From contig JAGMVK010000014.1 of assembly GCA_020747065.1 (NCBI GenBank), positions 434,001-498,000 on the forward strand: 64,000 nt of DNA. Reading direction: 5' to 3'. The DNA comes from Cadophora sp. MPI-SDFR-AT-0126 (Eukaryota; Ascomycota; Leotiomycetes; Helotiales; Ploettnerulaceae). Made by a program: the position numbers and the translations under genes. Below the pieces are notes generated by a model. The model saw only the letters and a program-made list of their open reading frames with translations, had not been told where the DNA came from and ran no database searches. Positions 35,874 to 48,094 of the stretch are shown piece after piece. Every line of letters begins with the position of its first letter. The first letter of the stretch is position 1.

Positions 35874-37978
35874 GAGAATGGGTTCGGAAATGCGAGACAG
35901 AAGGCTGGAAGCGATAATTATGAGGACTTCAAGGTGCGGATCGGCTTCGGCCAGGACGACCAATATCAACAGCAGCCTCAAGCCGAAGCCCCCCACCAAC
36001 AGGCACTCATCCTCCTTCTCGGCCTCACAATAATTCGCTATCGGTATATCATCCGCCTGGCTCATCATTCTGACCAAAGTACAACAAGTACTTGCTCGCC
36101 TGGCTACCACCTTCCACGCGCATATCCAACTTCTCGGATCCATTGGTATGGTGGGGGTAGTACACGAACGTGGTCATATATGAAGACTTTTGGCTGCGCA
36201 GAGGTCACGGCAGACGACACCTCCGAGGTCTCTCTTTTGTGGCCTGTTGAAGATGAGGCGTGGGAGTAGGAGGAGTATGATAAAGAGTTTGGCGCTTGGC
36301 GGGGGATTCTCGCGACTTTTATTTGTGACTCTTTTTTGGTTTGGTTGGATGTGCTGGAATGAACATGATACGATATGATGATATTTCGCTCTTTACGACA
36401 AGTTCACAACCGATAACGGACGGATGTATATATGGATGACGGCTCACGCTCTTTACGACTTATATGCATTTTTGGGGCGAGGAGTTTAGGTTTGAATGAG
36501 CGAACTGGGACACAGTACAGCATTAGATATTGGGCTCTGTTTTTGATTATTGGGCGCGGGGAAGGGGTTCTCGATGTGTATCATTACCTGCACTTCCCTT
36601 CTGGAAGATATTATCAAGAGCTGGAAGGGGATCGTTGCGGTTAGGACACATGGCCGGAGTTGTATATAGGGCGCATTGGGACTGTCTAGCCTAGTTCGAA
36701 TTTCCAGATAGCACTTTTGCTCATCAATCGTCTCGTCTTGGGGTATCGTGCGATGATTTTCCTGTGATGTGGGGAAGTACAGAGCCACGAGCTGTAGTCG
36801 GTGTCGGTGTTGTCCGAAGAGGCTCATGAATTTCGAGCATCTGAGATATTGTGAATGTTGAGTATGAGTCTTGGGTGTTACATGTGACAGCGTGGTCCAT
36901 TAATCATTGGAATCGGAAGTACACTGGTGGTACAAGAAGAAAGGAAGCAGTCTTCAAATACATATGGCCATAACCCCCTTTTGCAGATAAACTCCCTCGT
37001 AACAACCCAACAGTCCCATTTCTCTCCAGATACTTTCTCCAGATGACTCGTGAGTCAGAAAAAGAGGCCCCTCCCATGGCTGACATGCATAGCTTCAGCC
37101 ACACCCCTAGTCCCTAGCTCTTCCCTTCCCTTCCCGCAGGTAGCGTGGGCTCTCCGCCCTTTGCCCACCGCATATAAAGGAGCGTCGCATCTGCCCTCAG
37201 CAGAGGCCCCTTCATGTCGTGCCAAAGAGTCATAGAGTAGAAGTGATTGGTCAATCAGGAGGTCTGAATGGAGCAACTGGAGCTTCTTGAAGTGGGGTGG
37301 ACGATAATTCCGTGATCCTTCCCTCGTAAAGAGCGTGCAGATTGTGTTCGAAGTTCAAGATGGGGGAGTCATCACTAGCTAGACCTCTTCTGGCCTCGCC
37401 GACTGCAAGCTTGGGCATGCTTGTTCTGGAGCGCAGTCAAACGCAAAACCAGGGTGCAGGTTGGTTGGAATTCAGCATTTGACGCAATGAACAGGCCTGC
37501 TATTGGCTCGTTACCGTATTTCGAGGAGCCACCGCTGCAACTCCCAGCGCTCGAGCTAGTCCTAAACGATCTCGCCGGTGGCTTCTGCTTCTTTTCCCGT
37601 CGCTGCGCAATTCGAGCAAGGGCTGGCTTCAGGGCAGGCAGTGAGCAACTGAGATGATATTAGACTCGGCCATTTCCTCGAGGCACCAACTTTCTTCCTC
37701 TTCTTTCTTGATCATCACTACAACGTATCTACTGACAGACTGCATCCTGCAATTCAATTCCAATTGCACGACCTTGTCGCCCAGCTTTTGACAAACTGAG
37801 CCGACGCGCAGTCACCCGTGCAAAATAACTCACTGAAACATCTGCGCTATCAGCAGCAGCACCTTTGCTATCGCATCTCGTCCCTCTCGAACTGACAGGA
37901 CCCCTCTACTTCACGAGTCCCACCCCCGCCAAAATACCACCACTACAACCCACGATAATCAACATCCCATTATTTCCA
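35874..37978. other. Downstream and upstream regions between the two half-zinc-cluster genes
   Basis: About 2.1 kb. The first 490 bases continue the upstream frame with coding-like composition interrupted by stops (see findings). The last ~300 bases are CT- and CA-rich leader sequence before the ATG at 37979. Nothing else was recognised between. Confidence 0.45.
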
Positions 37979-40900
37979 ATGGCAGCAACTAATCGAACTT
38001 CCTTCACCATTACCCAGCCTTTCTTGGGCGCTCCTCTGCAATTCCAACCTGCTTTGGGATCCAAGGAGCTTGAGACCCTTGTCGATGCCTATGGTATGTC
38101 CTCCAATATTCCGCTGGACAATAAGTACTTCAAATAGAATAATGCTAACACGCGCTCAGTCGTTGGCAATGGATCCAAGCAAGAGAAGTTGTCCGTCGTA
38201 ACGGTCGAGTTCTTCAACCATGCCACCGTCGACCTGAACACCGGCGCGCTGACCAAGACCGTAAGCTGAAGTCCTGGAAGTTTTTCGGGATGAGAGCTAA
38301 TGGTTCTTTGTAGTATGAGGTTTTCCCCTTTGGTCCAATGTCTGATACCTTCGAAAAATCTCCAGTTGAATCGCAGTCGTCAGGCTTCTCTCCTCCCATC
38401 TTCACCCCATCTCCAGGCTCTTCTGCCACCTTTGGAGATTCCGGATATGGATCCTTCAGCGTCCCAAGCATGACCCCTCCTACACGCACATTGGGCTTTG
38501 GTCGTGTCACCAAGAAGCCAGCGAAGAAGGAAACCAAGAAGCCCAAGGTTGACGAGGCACGCTTGCCAGGTTTCTCCATCATGACAAAGGATGGAATCGA
38601 TGTCACCACTACGGCTGGAAGAGGTACCAAGACCAAGGAGCAGAGAGAACATGCGCATTTGATGCGGATCATGAAGGCATGCGATGCGTGCAAGCGAAAG
38701 AAGATCAGAGTAAGTCTCTTCTATGTCCTCGAGTTAGTTTGGGGCGTGAGAATGAGAATGGTTTGCTAATTGGGCATCAGTGTGATCCATCCCACCGACG
38801 ATCACAGAATGATATGTCCCGAGCGTCAACTACCACCACTCAGTCTTCCTCCGCCTCGGCTCGACCTAGTCCGCAGTATGAAAGTAGTCCTGGATCAAGC
38901 GCACCTGCATTAAGTAGGCAATCCACACAAGTATCACAGAGTGTATTCACACCCTCGAATGTGATAGACGACTTCGTGCTCTTCCCAGAAGATTCAGCAT
39001 CTTGGAATCCGGAGTTGTCACAGGCCGATCTTGGGCAATTCAACTTCGATATCAACGATATGGATCTCAGCGCTGAGTGGCCTGTTCAACACAACGACTT
39101 CTCGCTCTACCAGCAGCCATTCGGTGATTTCAACTTCGATCAGCAACTTGGACACTCATTCTACCAACAACCACAATCATACTCTCAAGTTGGTAGTCAA
39201 CAAAACTATACGAATACTCCTCTGATGGCCGATTCTTTCGATACGCCAGGATCATATGACCTGGATCAATATATCTCAGTCGCCCACACTCGACCTCACC
39301 CATCTAGCTCAACTCAAGACTCTGGCCAGACAGACAATCCACAACAGAGCTATTCTGAGTTCTCGACAGCCCCACGTGCGAACGACAATGGCTTGATATC
39401 ATCAACGTCTGATTGGAACGTTCTTGAATCAACTCTGATCAGCGATTCACCCGGTAGCCTACCTGACGGAAATTCGTCAACTGGCCCGGCCTCCAGTCAA
39501 CTGGAGCGGGTTAGTAGTGGCAGAAGCCCATTGAGTAGTAGGAGCAGTCGCGTCATCAATGCGCAAGGCCTTGCTACGACATTGAGTAGTGGTAACAATC
39601 GTACCGCCGCCAATGCCGCAAGCATCCACTCCGACTTCAATGCCCAATACCAAGCCACGTCAATGAACAACCCTCTGCAAAACGTACCTGCTGCAGACTA
39701 TGGTTCTGGATCAGGCATTTCTGTTGATCCTTCAGACATTCTCGATGTTCCGCTACTCGCTTCGAGACAACGATCATCCCCCACTGCCAGCTCTGCCTTA
39801 CTTCGTGGCCTATCTGAGAATTGCCAACAAATATCGGGATCGCTCCAGACCATCAATTCTTCTCGATCAGAATACATCGGCCTGGACAAGGAGCTTCAGC
39901 GACTAAGATCGGTGGCCGATGTCCTAAGTTCACGCCAGACAATTATTCCTCCAGGCACACTTGCAGCAACTGAGCAATTCCGATTACAACTGAATAGTTT
40001 GTCTACCCGACTTGGCTCGACCGTCTCTACCGGGACATCAAATCCACTTCTCCAAACATTGGATCCAGAAGTCCATGCTGAGTACCTCCGACAATGTCAA
40101 GTCGAGGCTCGAAGACTTGTTCGCTCGTTATGTGCTACGATCAACAGCGTCCAAGCCCAGAATACCGGCACGCATGTTGTAGGCAATACCCAGACACTGA
40201 CATCCGGCCGCAATGCCCAACTCTTCTCCTCGCCCAGCCAAGAAAGCCCGCAGTCATCACTCGTTTCCGGCGCGGGCATGTGGACCGAATCCACCCACGA
40301 CTGGCAAACAAGCAATGGCGAGTCCGCCAATGTTCTTCGTGAAGTAGACACTTTCGAGTATCTTGAAAGTGTTCCGGATGTGAATGAACTATGCTCGTCG
40401 CCAGTGTCAGAAAGTGAATCCGCGACATCGAGATTGTCGGCCATCCGAAATGTTCCTAGGTACCCGATCATGATGAAGGATACCCAACGCCTGGACCGCC
40501 AACATACCAACGACACGTCTCTGCAAGACGTGCTGTCGGTTTCGTTTGTCGGTACTGCTGAGGATCGTTCTAGTATGCTTGCTTACTCTGGAATGCCGTC
40601 GCAACATAACGATGTCACCATGTTGGATCGTACCCAGACCCTGTCAACCACCCAGTATGTGGATAGTCCCCAAGAAACCGGATTGGCTCAAGCCAGGCCG
40701 GATTTTGGCAGGAGTGCAATTCTCCAGACTACTGCCGCCGCCCAACAATCTTCTTTGTCGATGAACATCACTGCCTCGCTGCCATTTGTGCTTGCACTTA
40801 CAGTTCTTGGCTCGCTGTTCCTTTGCTCGAAGGTATGACTAACCACCATCCATCATATATTCCAAAATCTAATCAAGATCTAGATTACTTCGTTCATGAC

Positions 40901-41285
40901 ATCGCCCCTCGCTGTTCTGAGCATACAAGCCCTAGCCGCCGTCAGAGAAAGCTCTACCGCATGGATCGGCAACGATTCTTTCTCAGTTGCGAAACTCATT
41001 CTGTGTGCCGCCATGGCCGCACAGTTCCCCGACCTGACTAAGTCGAGCCTTCTCTATGGAGGAATGGCTTTGTTCCACCTTCTCACTGGCGCTGAAATGT
41101 CCGATGGAAAGGAAATGTCTTCGATGGTATGGCTTCCTCGTCAAGACCATTGTGGATATAAGCACAGACTAACAGCTTCACAGTTTACATCAAACAACGA
41201 TACCACGATCGAAGATAGATGTGGGGATAAGAGAGGATTGATGGCGATGTTGACAGATTTTAGTCCTGTTGTCGCTCTACAGTAA
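37979..41285 (+). CDS. Half-zinc-cluster protein with predicted C-terminal membrane anchor
   Basis: Six exons, 37979-38093, 38160-38260, 38314-38709, 38781-40832, 40884-41126 and 41184-41285, give 1002 residues with consistent phases. A conserved-looking N-terminal region (about 1-80) precedes a basic stretch and the motif C-D-A-C-KRKKIR-C (Cys195, Cys198, Cys205). A phase-0 intron lies directly before Cys205. No second cysteine triplet follows, so a complete Zn2Cys6 cluster is absent. Residues ~210-860 are Ser/Gln/Asn-rich and probably disordered, as in activation domains. Near the end, ITASLPFVLALTVLGSLFLC (about 867-886) reads as a transmembrane helix, followed by ~115 residues with a second, weaker hydrophobic stretch. 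It could be a membrane-tethered regulator. The last intron (57 nt) is stop-free and in frame. Confidence 0.75.
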
Positions 41286-41861
41286 TCAAATCCGAGATCC
41301 AGGATCCTCGATTGAGAGTCTCAGCTTGCTTGCCAGCTCAGACTTTTAGAGAGGTGATGGATCGTGATGATAGGTTCTGATGATGCGATATGGACCGGCC
41401 CATGAAGAGGGCAGAGATGTGATGTGGTGTGGTGTGGAAGATGATACCCTGAGTGTGTGGTTAGGTAGTTGATGGAGATATCCAACTTACTTGACCGGTA
41501 CTCTTGCCTTCTTGCCTTGGAATTGTGAAGTGACTTAATGTTGTTTGATGTAATATGACTCGACTTGATTTGAACTTTTATTCTAGACATCATCCGCATC
41601 ACTCACGAACTTGAATGAAGGTAGAAGGAAGTAAAGGAAGCAACTTCGCTGAGAGTGACAGGATCTATATAAGTGGGTACAAAGCTAGCCTGTAAACTCA
41701 AGAATTGATTAAGTACGGTAGCCCCTTATCCTTCTTGCTCGAGACTCTGATAGATACTCAAAGCCTTCCTTCCTGGGAATATCCTCTGATAGTAGGTCGT
41801 GGCCTTGGACTAATCCGCATGACTTTCTTCGTCTGTGCAGTACGATTTCCAATACCCACCC

Positions 41862-41899
<38 letters not shown>

Positions 41900-43321
41900 A
41901 TCCACAGCAGACGGAACCTGAAGAAACAAACTCACTCATCATGTAACTCTCTGTGAAGAAAGAAGACGTATAGGCGCAGAAATATGTTCACAAATTGAAA
42001 CCCCAAACCCAATCTTTCTACTTTGAGAACCGAGGCTGGAGGCGGTGATGAGGCGACAGATGGTGGTGGTGGGAGATTTGTTTCATGGGTATTTTCATCT
42101 CTTTGTGTATTTTCCATTAGCTAGGGAGGGGAGGGGAGGGGGGGGCTTTTCGATTTCCTCGAGAAGAAGGGCCTGCATGTGAATGAGAGAGGAGGATGAT
42201 TTGCTTCGAGTAGCCCAAAACGAATTTCGGGGGTACGGTATAGTTGGAGTCTTTGGACCTGGGCAATTAGGATCGGGTTCTGGATCTGGATCTGAATCTG
42301 GAGAGGAGAATAGATGAGACGGGTGAAGTATACGGATAGGCTACTTCCGAGCTTCGAGTTCTAGAAATGCTGAGTCGAAGTGTGTTCTTATTTCGTGGAC
42401 GGAAAGGATGGTTTGGTGGGATTGGACGTGGATGAGTGGGTGGGGGAGGAGGGTGGGAGAGAGTGTGGTGTTTCTGTTCTGCAGGAGGGGGCTTGTGAGG
42501 AGTCGATAAATAGGTAGGCAGGTATTTAAGTAGGTAGGTAGGTTAGTGAGTAACAGTGCGATTTGGACGTTTCGGAATGTAATGGAGGAGCAATGAGCAT
42601 AATGTCGTCTGTGTGATACCTAAGCCGTAGGGCATTCGAGTGATAGTTGGAGGAAATCGAGGCCGTTACTGGAGACGGAAAAATGAAACAAACGCTTTTT
42701 CGTTGACGTTGATGGCAAGGCAAGAACAGTATCTTTCGATCTGTTCACACTTCTGTTACTGATACTGTAACTTGCCGGCTTTCTTTTTTCCCATGTATAG
42801 AGAGTTAGGCAAGTTGGCAAGGACTGGGACACGTATTTCGTGCGCTCAACGGGGACTGGACTGAATGTCAAGAAATTGTGCAACTAGAAAGAGATTGGAT
42901 GTAAAGTCGAATGCCCGTAGTATCTCACTTAGAAATTCCGGATTGTCTGCCCGGAAATCTAAGGGTCTGAGATAGAAATATGAGGAACGAATGAAGGAAA
43001 TGCATTTTTACCATACTTACAGCTCTCTTGGACCGAAAGGAAAGGAGTGAGTTTCAAAGATTTCAGGAAAGCACGAGAGATGTGCTAGAGCAGCATTCCA
43101 CTTGGAGGAAGTATTCGCTTGTTAAATCTCGTTGACAGTAAAATCAAAGTTTAGAGGCTTCAATAGAGGGGATAGTTCCACGCGAGATATAAGACTTCCA
43201 GAGAAATGACCATTTCGCGGTTCTCTAAAGCAAAACATGAAGCCCTTACAAAGCCAACGAGACCCAACCTAACGCCACGCCATCCCAAAGATACTGACAC
43301 ATACCCCCATTCGCAACCCCT
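41286..43321. other. Convergent intergenic region with simple repeats
   Basis: About 2 kb between convergent genes, rich in simple sequence: a TCTA microsatellite, a G-rich tract near 42.13 kb, GGATCT-like units near 42.28 kb and GTAG/GTAGGCAG units near 42.52 kb. No gene was recognised. Confidence 0.5.
41861..41900. repeat. TCTA tetranucleotide microsatellite
   Basis: About nine perfect copies of TCTA. It would be expected to vary in length between strains. Confidence 0.95.
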
Positions 43322-44244
43322 CTACGATCTCAAAGCTCTCAGCCTCTCACCCAATCCATCCTCCTCCACCTCGGTCGGACCGCTCTTGACAGGCGCAGCA
43401 GCAACCGCCTTCGCGCCCTCCATCTCCTGATGCAGTTCCACACCGGCCTCATCCGCAACTTGGTTCATCAACCTATCGACGTCTTCTTGCGGCGTACCGA
43501 CTGCGGTCGCGGATGTAGTGGCGTTCTCGTAGTATCCTGTTGCGACATCGAGGTCTTCGAATTGGGTTTCGAAACGGTCCATTACCGCGGATATCTGCAC
43601 GTATCATATCAGTAAAGTATCTTCTTACTCGGTTGGTGTCTAGATCCGGAATATTCCCCAGGGTTGATCCGGTTGTGTATGGGAGGCACGCACCTTCTCC
43701 AAGTCCATAGCTTTCATAGCCTGATCCATCCCCTTCACCACATTCATCATGCTGCCCGTCACTTGCCTCATCGTCACAGCGGTCTGCACCCGACTCGCAA
43801 CCGCATCGATACGGCTTCCCAGGCGCAGCAGATTCAAGCGCTCATTCTGTTTGCGGATGGCGTTCTGTGCGTAGATCTTTGCGATGTCGTTATGGCCTTG
43901 TTGGATTGCCTGTCAGGAATCCACTGTCAGTCCGTCTATAGTCTGGATGTTGGAGGCTTGAGGCTTGGGGCTTGCTGTATGGTCGACGAGAGCGGTTGGT
44001 GGGGGAGGGGTAGAATGACCTTCTTCAGCTTGTCCTTCTCTGTCTTCTCGTCTTTGCTGGCTTTGGCTGCTTGTCTGTTGAGCTGCTTCGCTGTGAACTG
44101 TGCAAGGAGATTAGCTGGTATTCTGCTATGTCTGCGGATGTCTTTGTCGCAACGCCTGGAGTGAGGGGAGGTGATGGACGGCAACCCCACCAAGCGATAA
44201 GGACGTACCTTCAAGTTGAAGAGCGCTTTCTCGAGGCCGGACAT
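43322..44244 (-). CDS. did2: ESCRT-III-associated protein Did2 (CHMP1)
   Basis: Four exons read on the minus strand, 44244-44209, 44097-44020, 43909-43694 and 43594-43322, encode 200 residues, the usual Did2/CHMP1 length. The Snf7-type core is complete: [44 protein letters not shown] and the [19 protein letters not shown] helix. The C terminus [10 protein letters not shown] is a MIM1 motif that binds the MIT domain of Vps4. The protein recruits Vps4 and Vta1/Ist1 to disassemble ESCRT-III on endosomes, allowing multivesicular-body sorting. An upstream in-frame ATG at 44415 is ignored because the family starts at the chosen Met. It shares a 347-base divergent promoter with the DUF427 gene. Confidence 0.96.
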
Positions 44245-44591
44245 GGTTGGGATATGTTCGAGGGATGTAGTTATTTGGAGGGAGGAGGTTTGGTTTGAGA
44301 TATCGAGGTTGGGTATGGAGGTTGGAGCGAAGTAAGTGAATGATCTGTAGCCTTGTGGTCGAGAACTGGGTCGTCGGGCTGCCGTCCGGCTTGTGATGAC
44401 TGTGGCTTGGCTCATGGGCTCGCTCGTCTCCTACGTACGGGTGACCTTAGAGACACGGCATGTAGAAAATGTACCCCTCCATTCAAACAGTATTTGAAAC
44501 TTCAATGATCAATCACAAGTATCTTATTTCAGTATCCAGTATTCTCATTTATCTACTTTTAGTATTCAATAGGAAAGAGAAAAAGATCAAA
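44245..44591. promoter_or_regulatory. Shared divergent promoter, Did2 / DUF427
   Basis: The 347 bases between two divergent starts must contain both promoters. The bases just before the DUF427 ATG are A-rich. No specific motif could be assigned. Confidence 0.5.
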
Positions 44592-45294
44592 ATGCCACCA
44601 AAACCAAAACTCAACGTACAGAATTTCCCTCGTCCACCCCTCCTCGAGCGAACCTCCCGCCATCTCCAGATAAAATGGCATGGCCAAACAATAGCCGATA
44701 CGAAAGAAGCTTATTGGGTCTTAGAAACATATCACGCACCCAGTACTTTCCCCCTAGACTTCCATGTACATATATATTGAAAAATATCTCAACTAATACA
44801 AAATCCAGCCTACTACCTCCCCCTCTCATCCCTCACCATCCCCCTAACACCAACCAAGAAATCCACATTCTGCGAGTGGAAAGGCTGGGCAGCATATTAC
44901 TCCATCACTCTACCCGCTTCCTCTTCCTCTAACACAAACTCAGATTCCAAAGAAGAAATCATCAAAGACAGAATCTGGAGTTACGAGAGTCCGACGAAGG
45001 GGTTCAAGGATCTGAAGGGCTATGTGTCGTTTTATGCGGGGCCGTGGGATTGCTATGTTGATGGCGAGTTGGTGAGGCCGCAGCCGGGGGACTTCTATGG
45101 TGGGTGGACGACGAGTGAGCTGGAGGGGATTATCAAGGGGGATGCGGCGACGAGGGTATGTACTTGGTGGCCAAGCCCGTTGTCTTCTAGTTTTCATTAT
45201 CTCAGGAGCGGGGAGTTTCTTGAGACATGCTTTGTGATTTTCGCAAAACTTTTTGAAATGCGATTACTAACTTGGTATTGCGTAGTGGATGTGA
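44592..45294 (+). CDS. DUF427 domain protein
   Basis: Three exons, 44592-44742, 44809-45155 and 45286-45294, encode 168 residues; the last exon carries only Trp, Met and the stop. DUF427 hallmarks are visible: WHGQTIADTKEAYWVLETYHAPTYYLP, FCEWKGWAAYY, WSYESPTKGFKDLKGYVSFY and CYVDGELV. The family is small, soluble and widespread in bacteria and fungi, with no established reaction. The tiny last exon is supported by a good branch point (TTACTAAC) and CGTAG acceptor. Without that splice, translation would run to 45302 through a different tail. Confidence 0.87.
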
Positions 45295-45805
45295 ATGAAT
45301 AGGTTAGAAGTGGGAACGTTGGAGGTGGCAGCTGCTACTTGGTGGGCTGAGGATTGGTTTGAGTTGGGAGGGTGATTTTTGGAGTCTGGACTGAGAAAGG
45401 AATCGTACAGTAAGGACCGTGTAAGACCCGAGGCTCTTTTCTTGTAGTTTATAGTCAGAAGTTCCCCGAAAAAGTAGAGCCAATCTGCGTTAAAATGGAA
45501 CCACGTTCATTTGCTGAACAAGCAAAACGACTTCCAAGTGCACTTGATATCGCGTCGTAGGCGAGGTTGGAAATTGTAGGACCATTTTAAGTACGAATGT
45601 GAAGTTTTCTTGTATTACTTGTCCAGAGACTAATCACTATCAACACATGCACCGCATCAGAGCAAACCAAACCATTTGCCTAACCATAACATAGCCATAC
45701 CATACCCCCCACAGACGCCAAACCTGCCCTCCAATCCATGTTTTTCTGCATTTGCATTTCCGAGGAGTATTCCATCTCAATTTGGTTCCCGGCGTATCTT
45801 TCTTT
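45295..45805. other. Convergent intergenic region
   Basis: About 0.5 kb between the convergent DUF427 and HAM1-like genes. It holds their 3' ends; nothing else was recognised. Confidence 0.5.
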
Positions 45806-48094
45806 CTAGAACAATGACCTGGCCTGGACATCGAAAATTTCATTTCTCCAGCCCCGACTGGCATTATCGTCAACAACCTCCCCAGCCCTTGCAGCTTCCT
45901 CATCCCAAAGCTTAACAACACTACCAGGCGCATAAACACCCGCGAAAATATTGCCCCTCTCACCAGCTGCACCTCTGACACCGACATTTGTGTACAGGTC
46001 TGGATCTTCCTCCGGTGTCAAGCGTGTAACGATCGCTTTGATGAACGTTCTGAGATCTTGAGGATCTGAAATTCTCGTTGCACGAAGACGCTCCCTCGCG
46101 AACAACAGCTCACGGTTCGCAGCATGGAAGAAATCCGCAATGGCTGTAGATAGTTGGCGTTCGATGACCTTGCGAATGATAGGGCGAAGGAGAGGTTTGA
46201 AGAGCCATGCCAGACAAGCGAGCTTGCTCTTCCTCAATTTATAGCTGAGGTGGTGGATCTTGACTCGGACGTTCTTGAGAGTAAGTATCTTCTCGAGACG
46301 TTCCTTTCCGACCTCGATGTCGAGCTCAATGTCGATTCCTCTGTCGTCGAGCTCGAATGAGGCGATTCCTTGGTCGGCCAGACGGATTAGACCCTTGTGC
46401 GCGCGGAGCCAAAAGCCGACTTCGTCGGCGCGAATGGAGAGGCCTTGGGCTTTGATGGTAACGAGGGATTTGACGGAGCTGACGGTACGGAGGCGGGCTT
46501 TCCGGATGGAGAGGTCGTTGTATGTTTCGATCTTTAGGCGGAAGGGAAGGAAGGAGGTGTTATTAATCGTGCGTCCTGGTTCGAGGATGAGGTTCTCGAG
46601 CAGGAGATCGATCTCGGGAACTGAGATCTCCAAGCGAGGGATTGGAATATATTGAACTGCTTGAATAAGAAGGGGAATGAAAATTGTATGTGCGTCGGTG
46701 AACAGGTCCGGGTTTGCGACGCTGTTCGCGGGTGAAAGGATGTTCCAGATGCGAAGCGTGGTCTGGAGAAGCTTGGAAACATCCTGGTCATGAATGACAG
46801 AGTCGAATGTCTTTCGGGATTGTTGAAGAACAGCATCGATATCCTTGCGAAGAGGAGAGTCGGTTCCAACGTCCTTGGACTTCTCCTTCAGCTCTTCAAT
46901 CTTGTTGCCTGCTGATTCGAAGAAGTCAGGGTCTGTGAGCATCTTCTGGATAGATGCTGCGAGCTCTTCCATGAGGTTTTCGAATTCCGGATCCTTTTGC
47001 GAGTGCTCCATGAGTTTGTTTACTCGCTTCTCCAACTCCTTCCAAGCTTCTTTGTCTCCAAAAGAACTGACGAGAGACCATCCATTCTTGATAGCACGAT
47101 CAAGCTCTTCGTTGGTCTCGACATCTTCTTGAACAGTTTCGAGAGTGTTGTCAACAGCTCTAGAATAGACCTTGGCGTATCTCTTGATCAGAAGGCCAAT
47201 AGTGGATACCGAATCAGAATAGTCGTTTCGCTTTCGGAGCTTAGTAACTGCAGCCTTGAGACGATAAATTAATGTCTCCCGCTGGTCACCTGTCAGGTTC
47301 TCCTTCAGGCTTGCACCCGCCTCTTTGCCAGTTTTCTTGATGCCATTTGCAACAACATCAGTGACCTCGGCAGCTTCAGCTTCAAGATCCTCTGCTGTTG
47401 GGGCTGGTCCCTCTTCGCTACCTGGGTTCTTGATCGTCTCCGACTCCTCGGCCGAAGGTTCGATTTGCTTAGCGGCCTCTTCGGCGACATTTGAGACAGT
47501 ATTGGCAGTATCAGCAAATACTTGCCGTCCGATTGTGTTCAGATCCGAGAGGAATATTCTGAAATCGGAATTGGTCAACAGAAGACTTCCAACAGTCTTG
47601 AAGCTCTCGTATGCTGGAAACAATTAGTAAAGATTTGCGGTGCATGTTTCCACGGTTCACGTACCAGCTGAAGCATCTGCTTTTGCTCTTGTCGAAGTTG
47701 CGGTCTGCACTAAATCGTCCACATCGACGTAGACTCTCGAGTGCAATAAAAACCAAATGAAGTCCTGAATCTGATCCCCGTCATTCTTGTTGGCCAGCAG
47801 GTCAATGAATTCTTGTAGCCATTGCTTTGAGTATTTCGTCAATTTCCGTCCACTATCACTCAAGCCTGCAGTCTCAGGGTTGAGGACATCAGATGCCAGG
47901 AGTGTTCTTAAGTTGACAATAGTTTGTTCAGTTGAGGGCATGTAACCTTTGGAAAGAGCACGGAGCATTTGATAGGTGTGCATCTTCTGATGGGCCGCCC
48001 GTTGAAGTGTAGTGTCGTCCTCATACTGAGGAAGCAATGGCTCTCTGTCGCCATTTCGTCCAGACTTCTTTCTTGATCCAAAGCAGGAAGACAT
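45806..48094 (-). CDS. HAM1-like protein (HAM1_N/HAM1_C, BPI-like lipid-binding)
   Basis: Two exons read on the minus strand, 48094-47665 and 47613-45806, encode 745 residues. The N-terminal part is helical and charged: SKGYMPSTEQTIVNLRTLL and WLQEFIDLLANKND followed by FIWFLLHSRVYVDVDD. An acidic linker (about 190-240) separates it from a long helical region. The C-terminal half (FIPLLIQAVQYIPIPRLEIS to YKLRKSKL...GLFKPLLRP-like sequence) resembles the HAM1_C/DUF4449 fold, related to BPI/lipid-binding proteins. The name follows fungal family members tied to hyphal growth or fusion; the biochemical role is unknown. The N terminus MSSCFGSRKK has a Cys in a basic context that could be lipidated. 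Divergent from Vms1. Confidence 0.85.

Noticed and set aside
35529..36143. 204-codon minus-strand frame
   Set aside because: Antisense to the Gly/Asn-rich end of the half-zinc-cluster gene and its downstream tail; repetitive Ile/Pro translation typical of a shadow frame.
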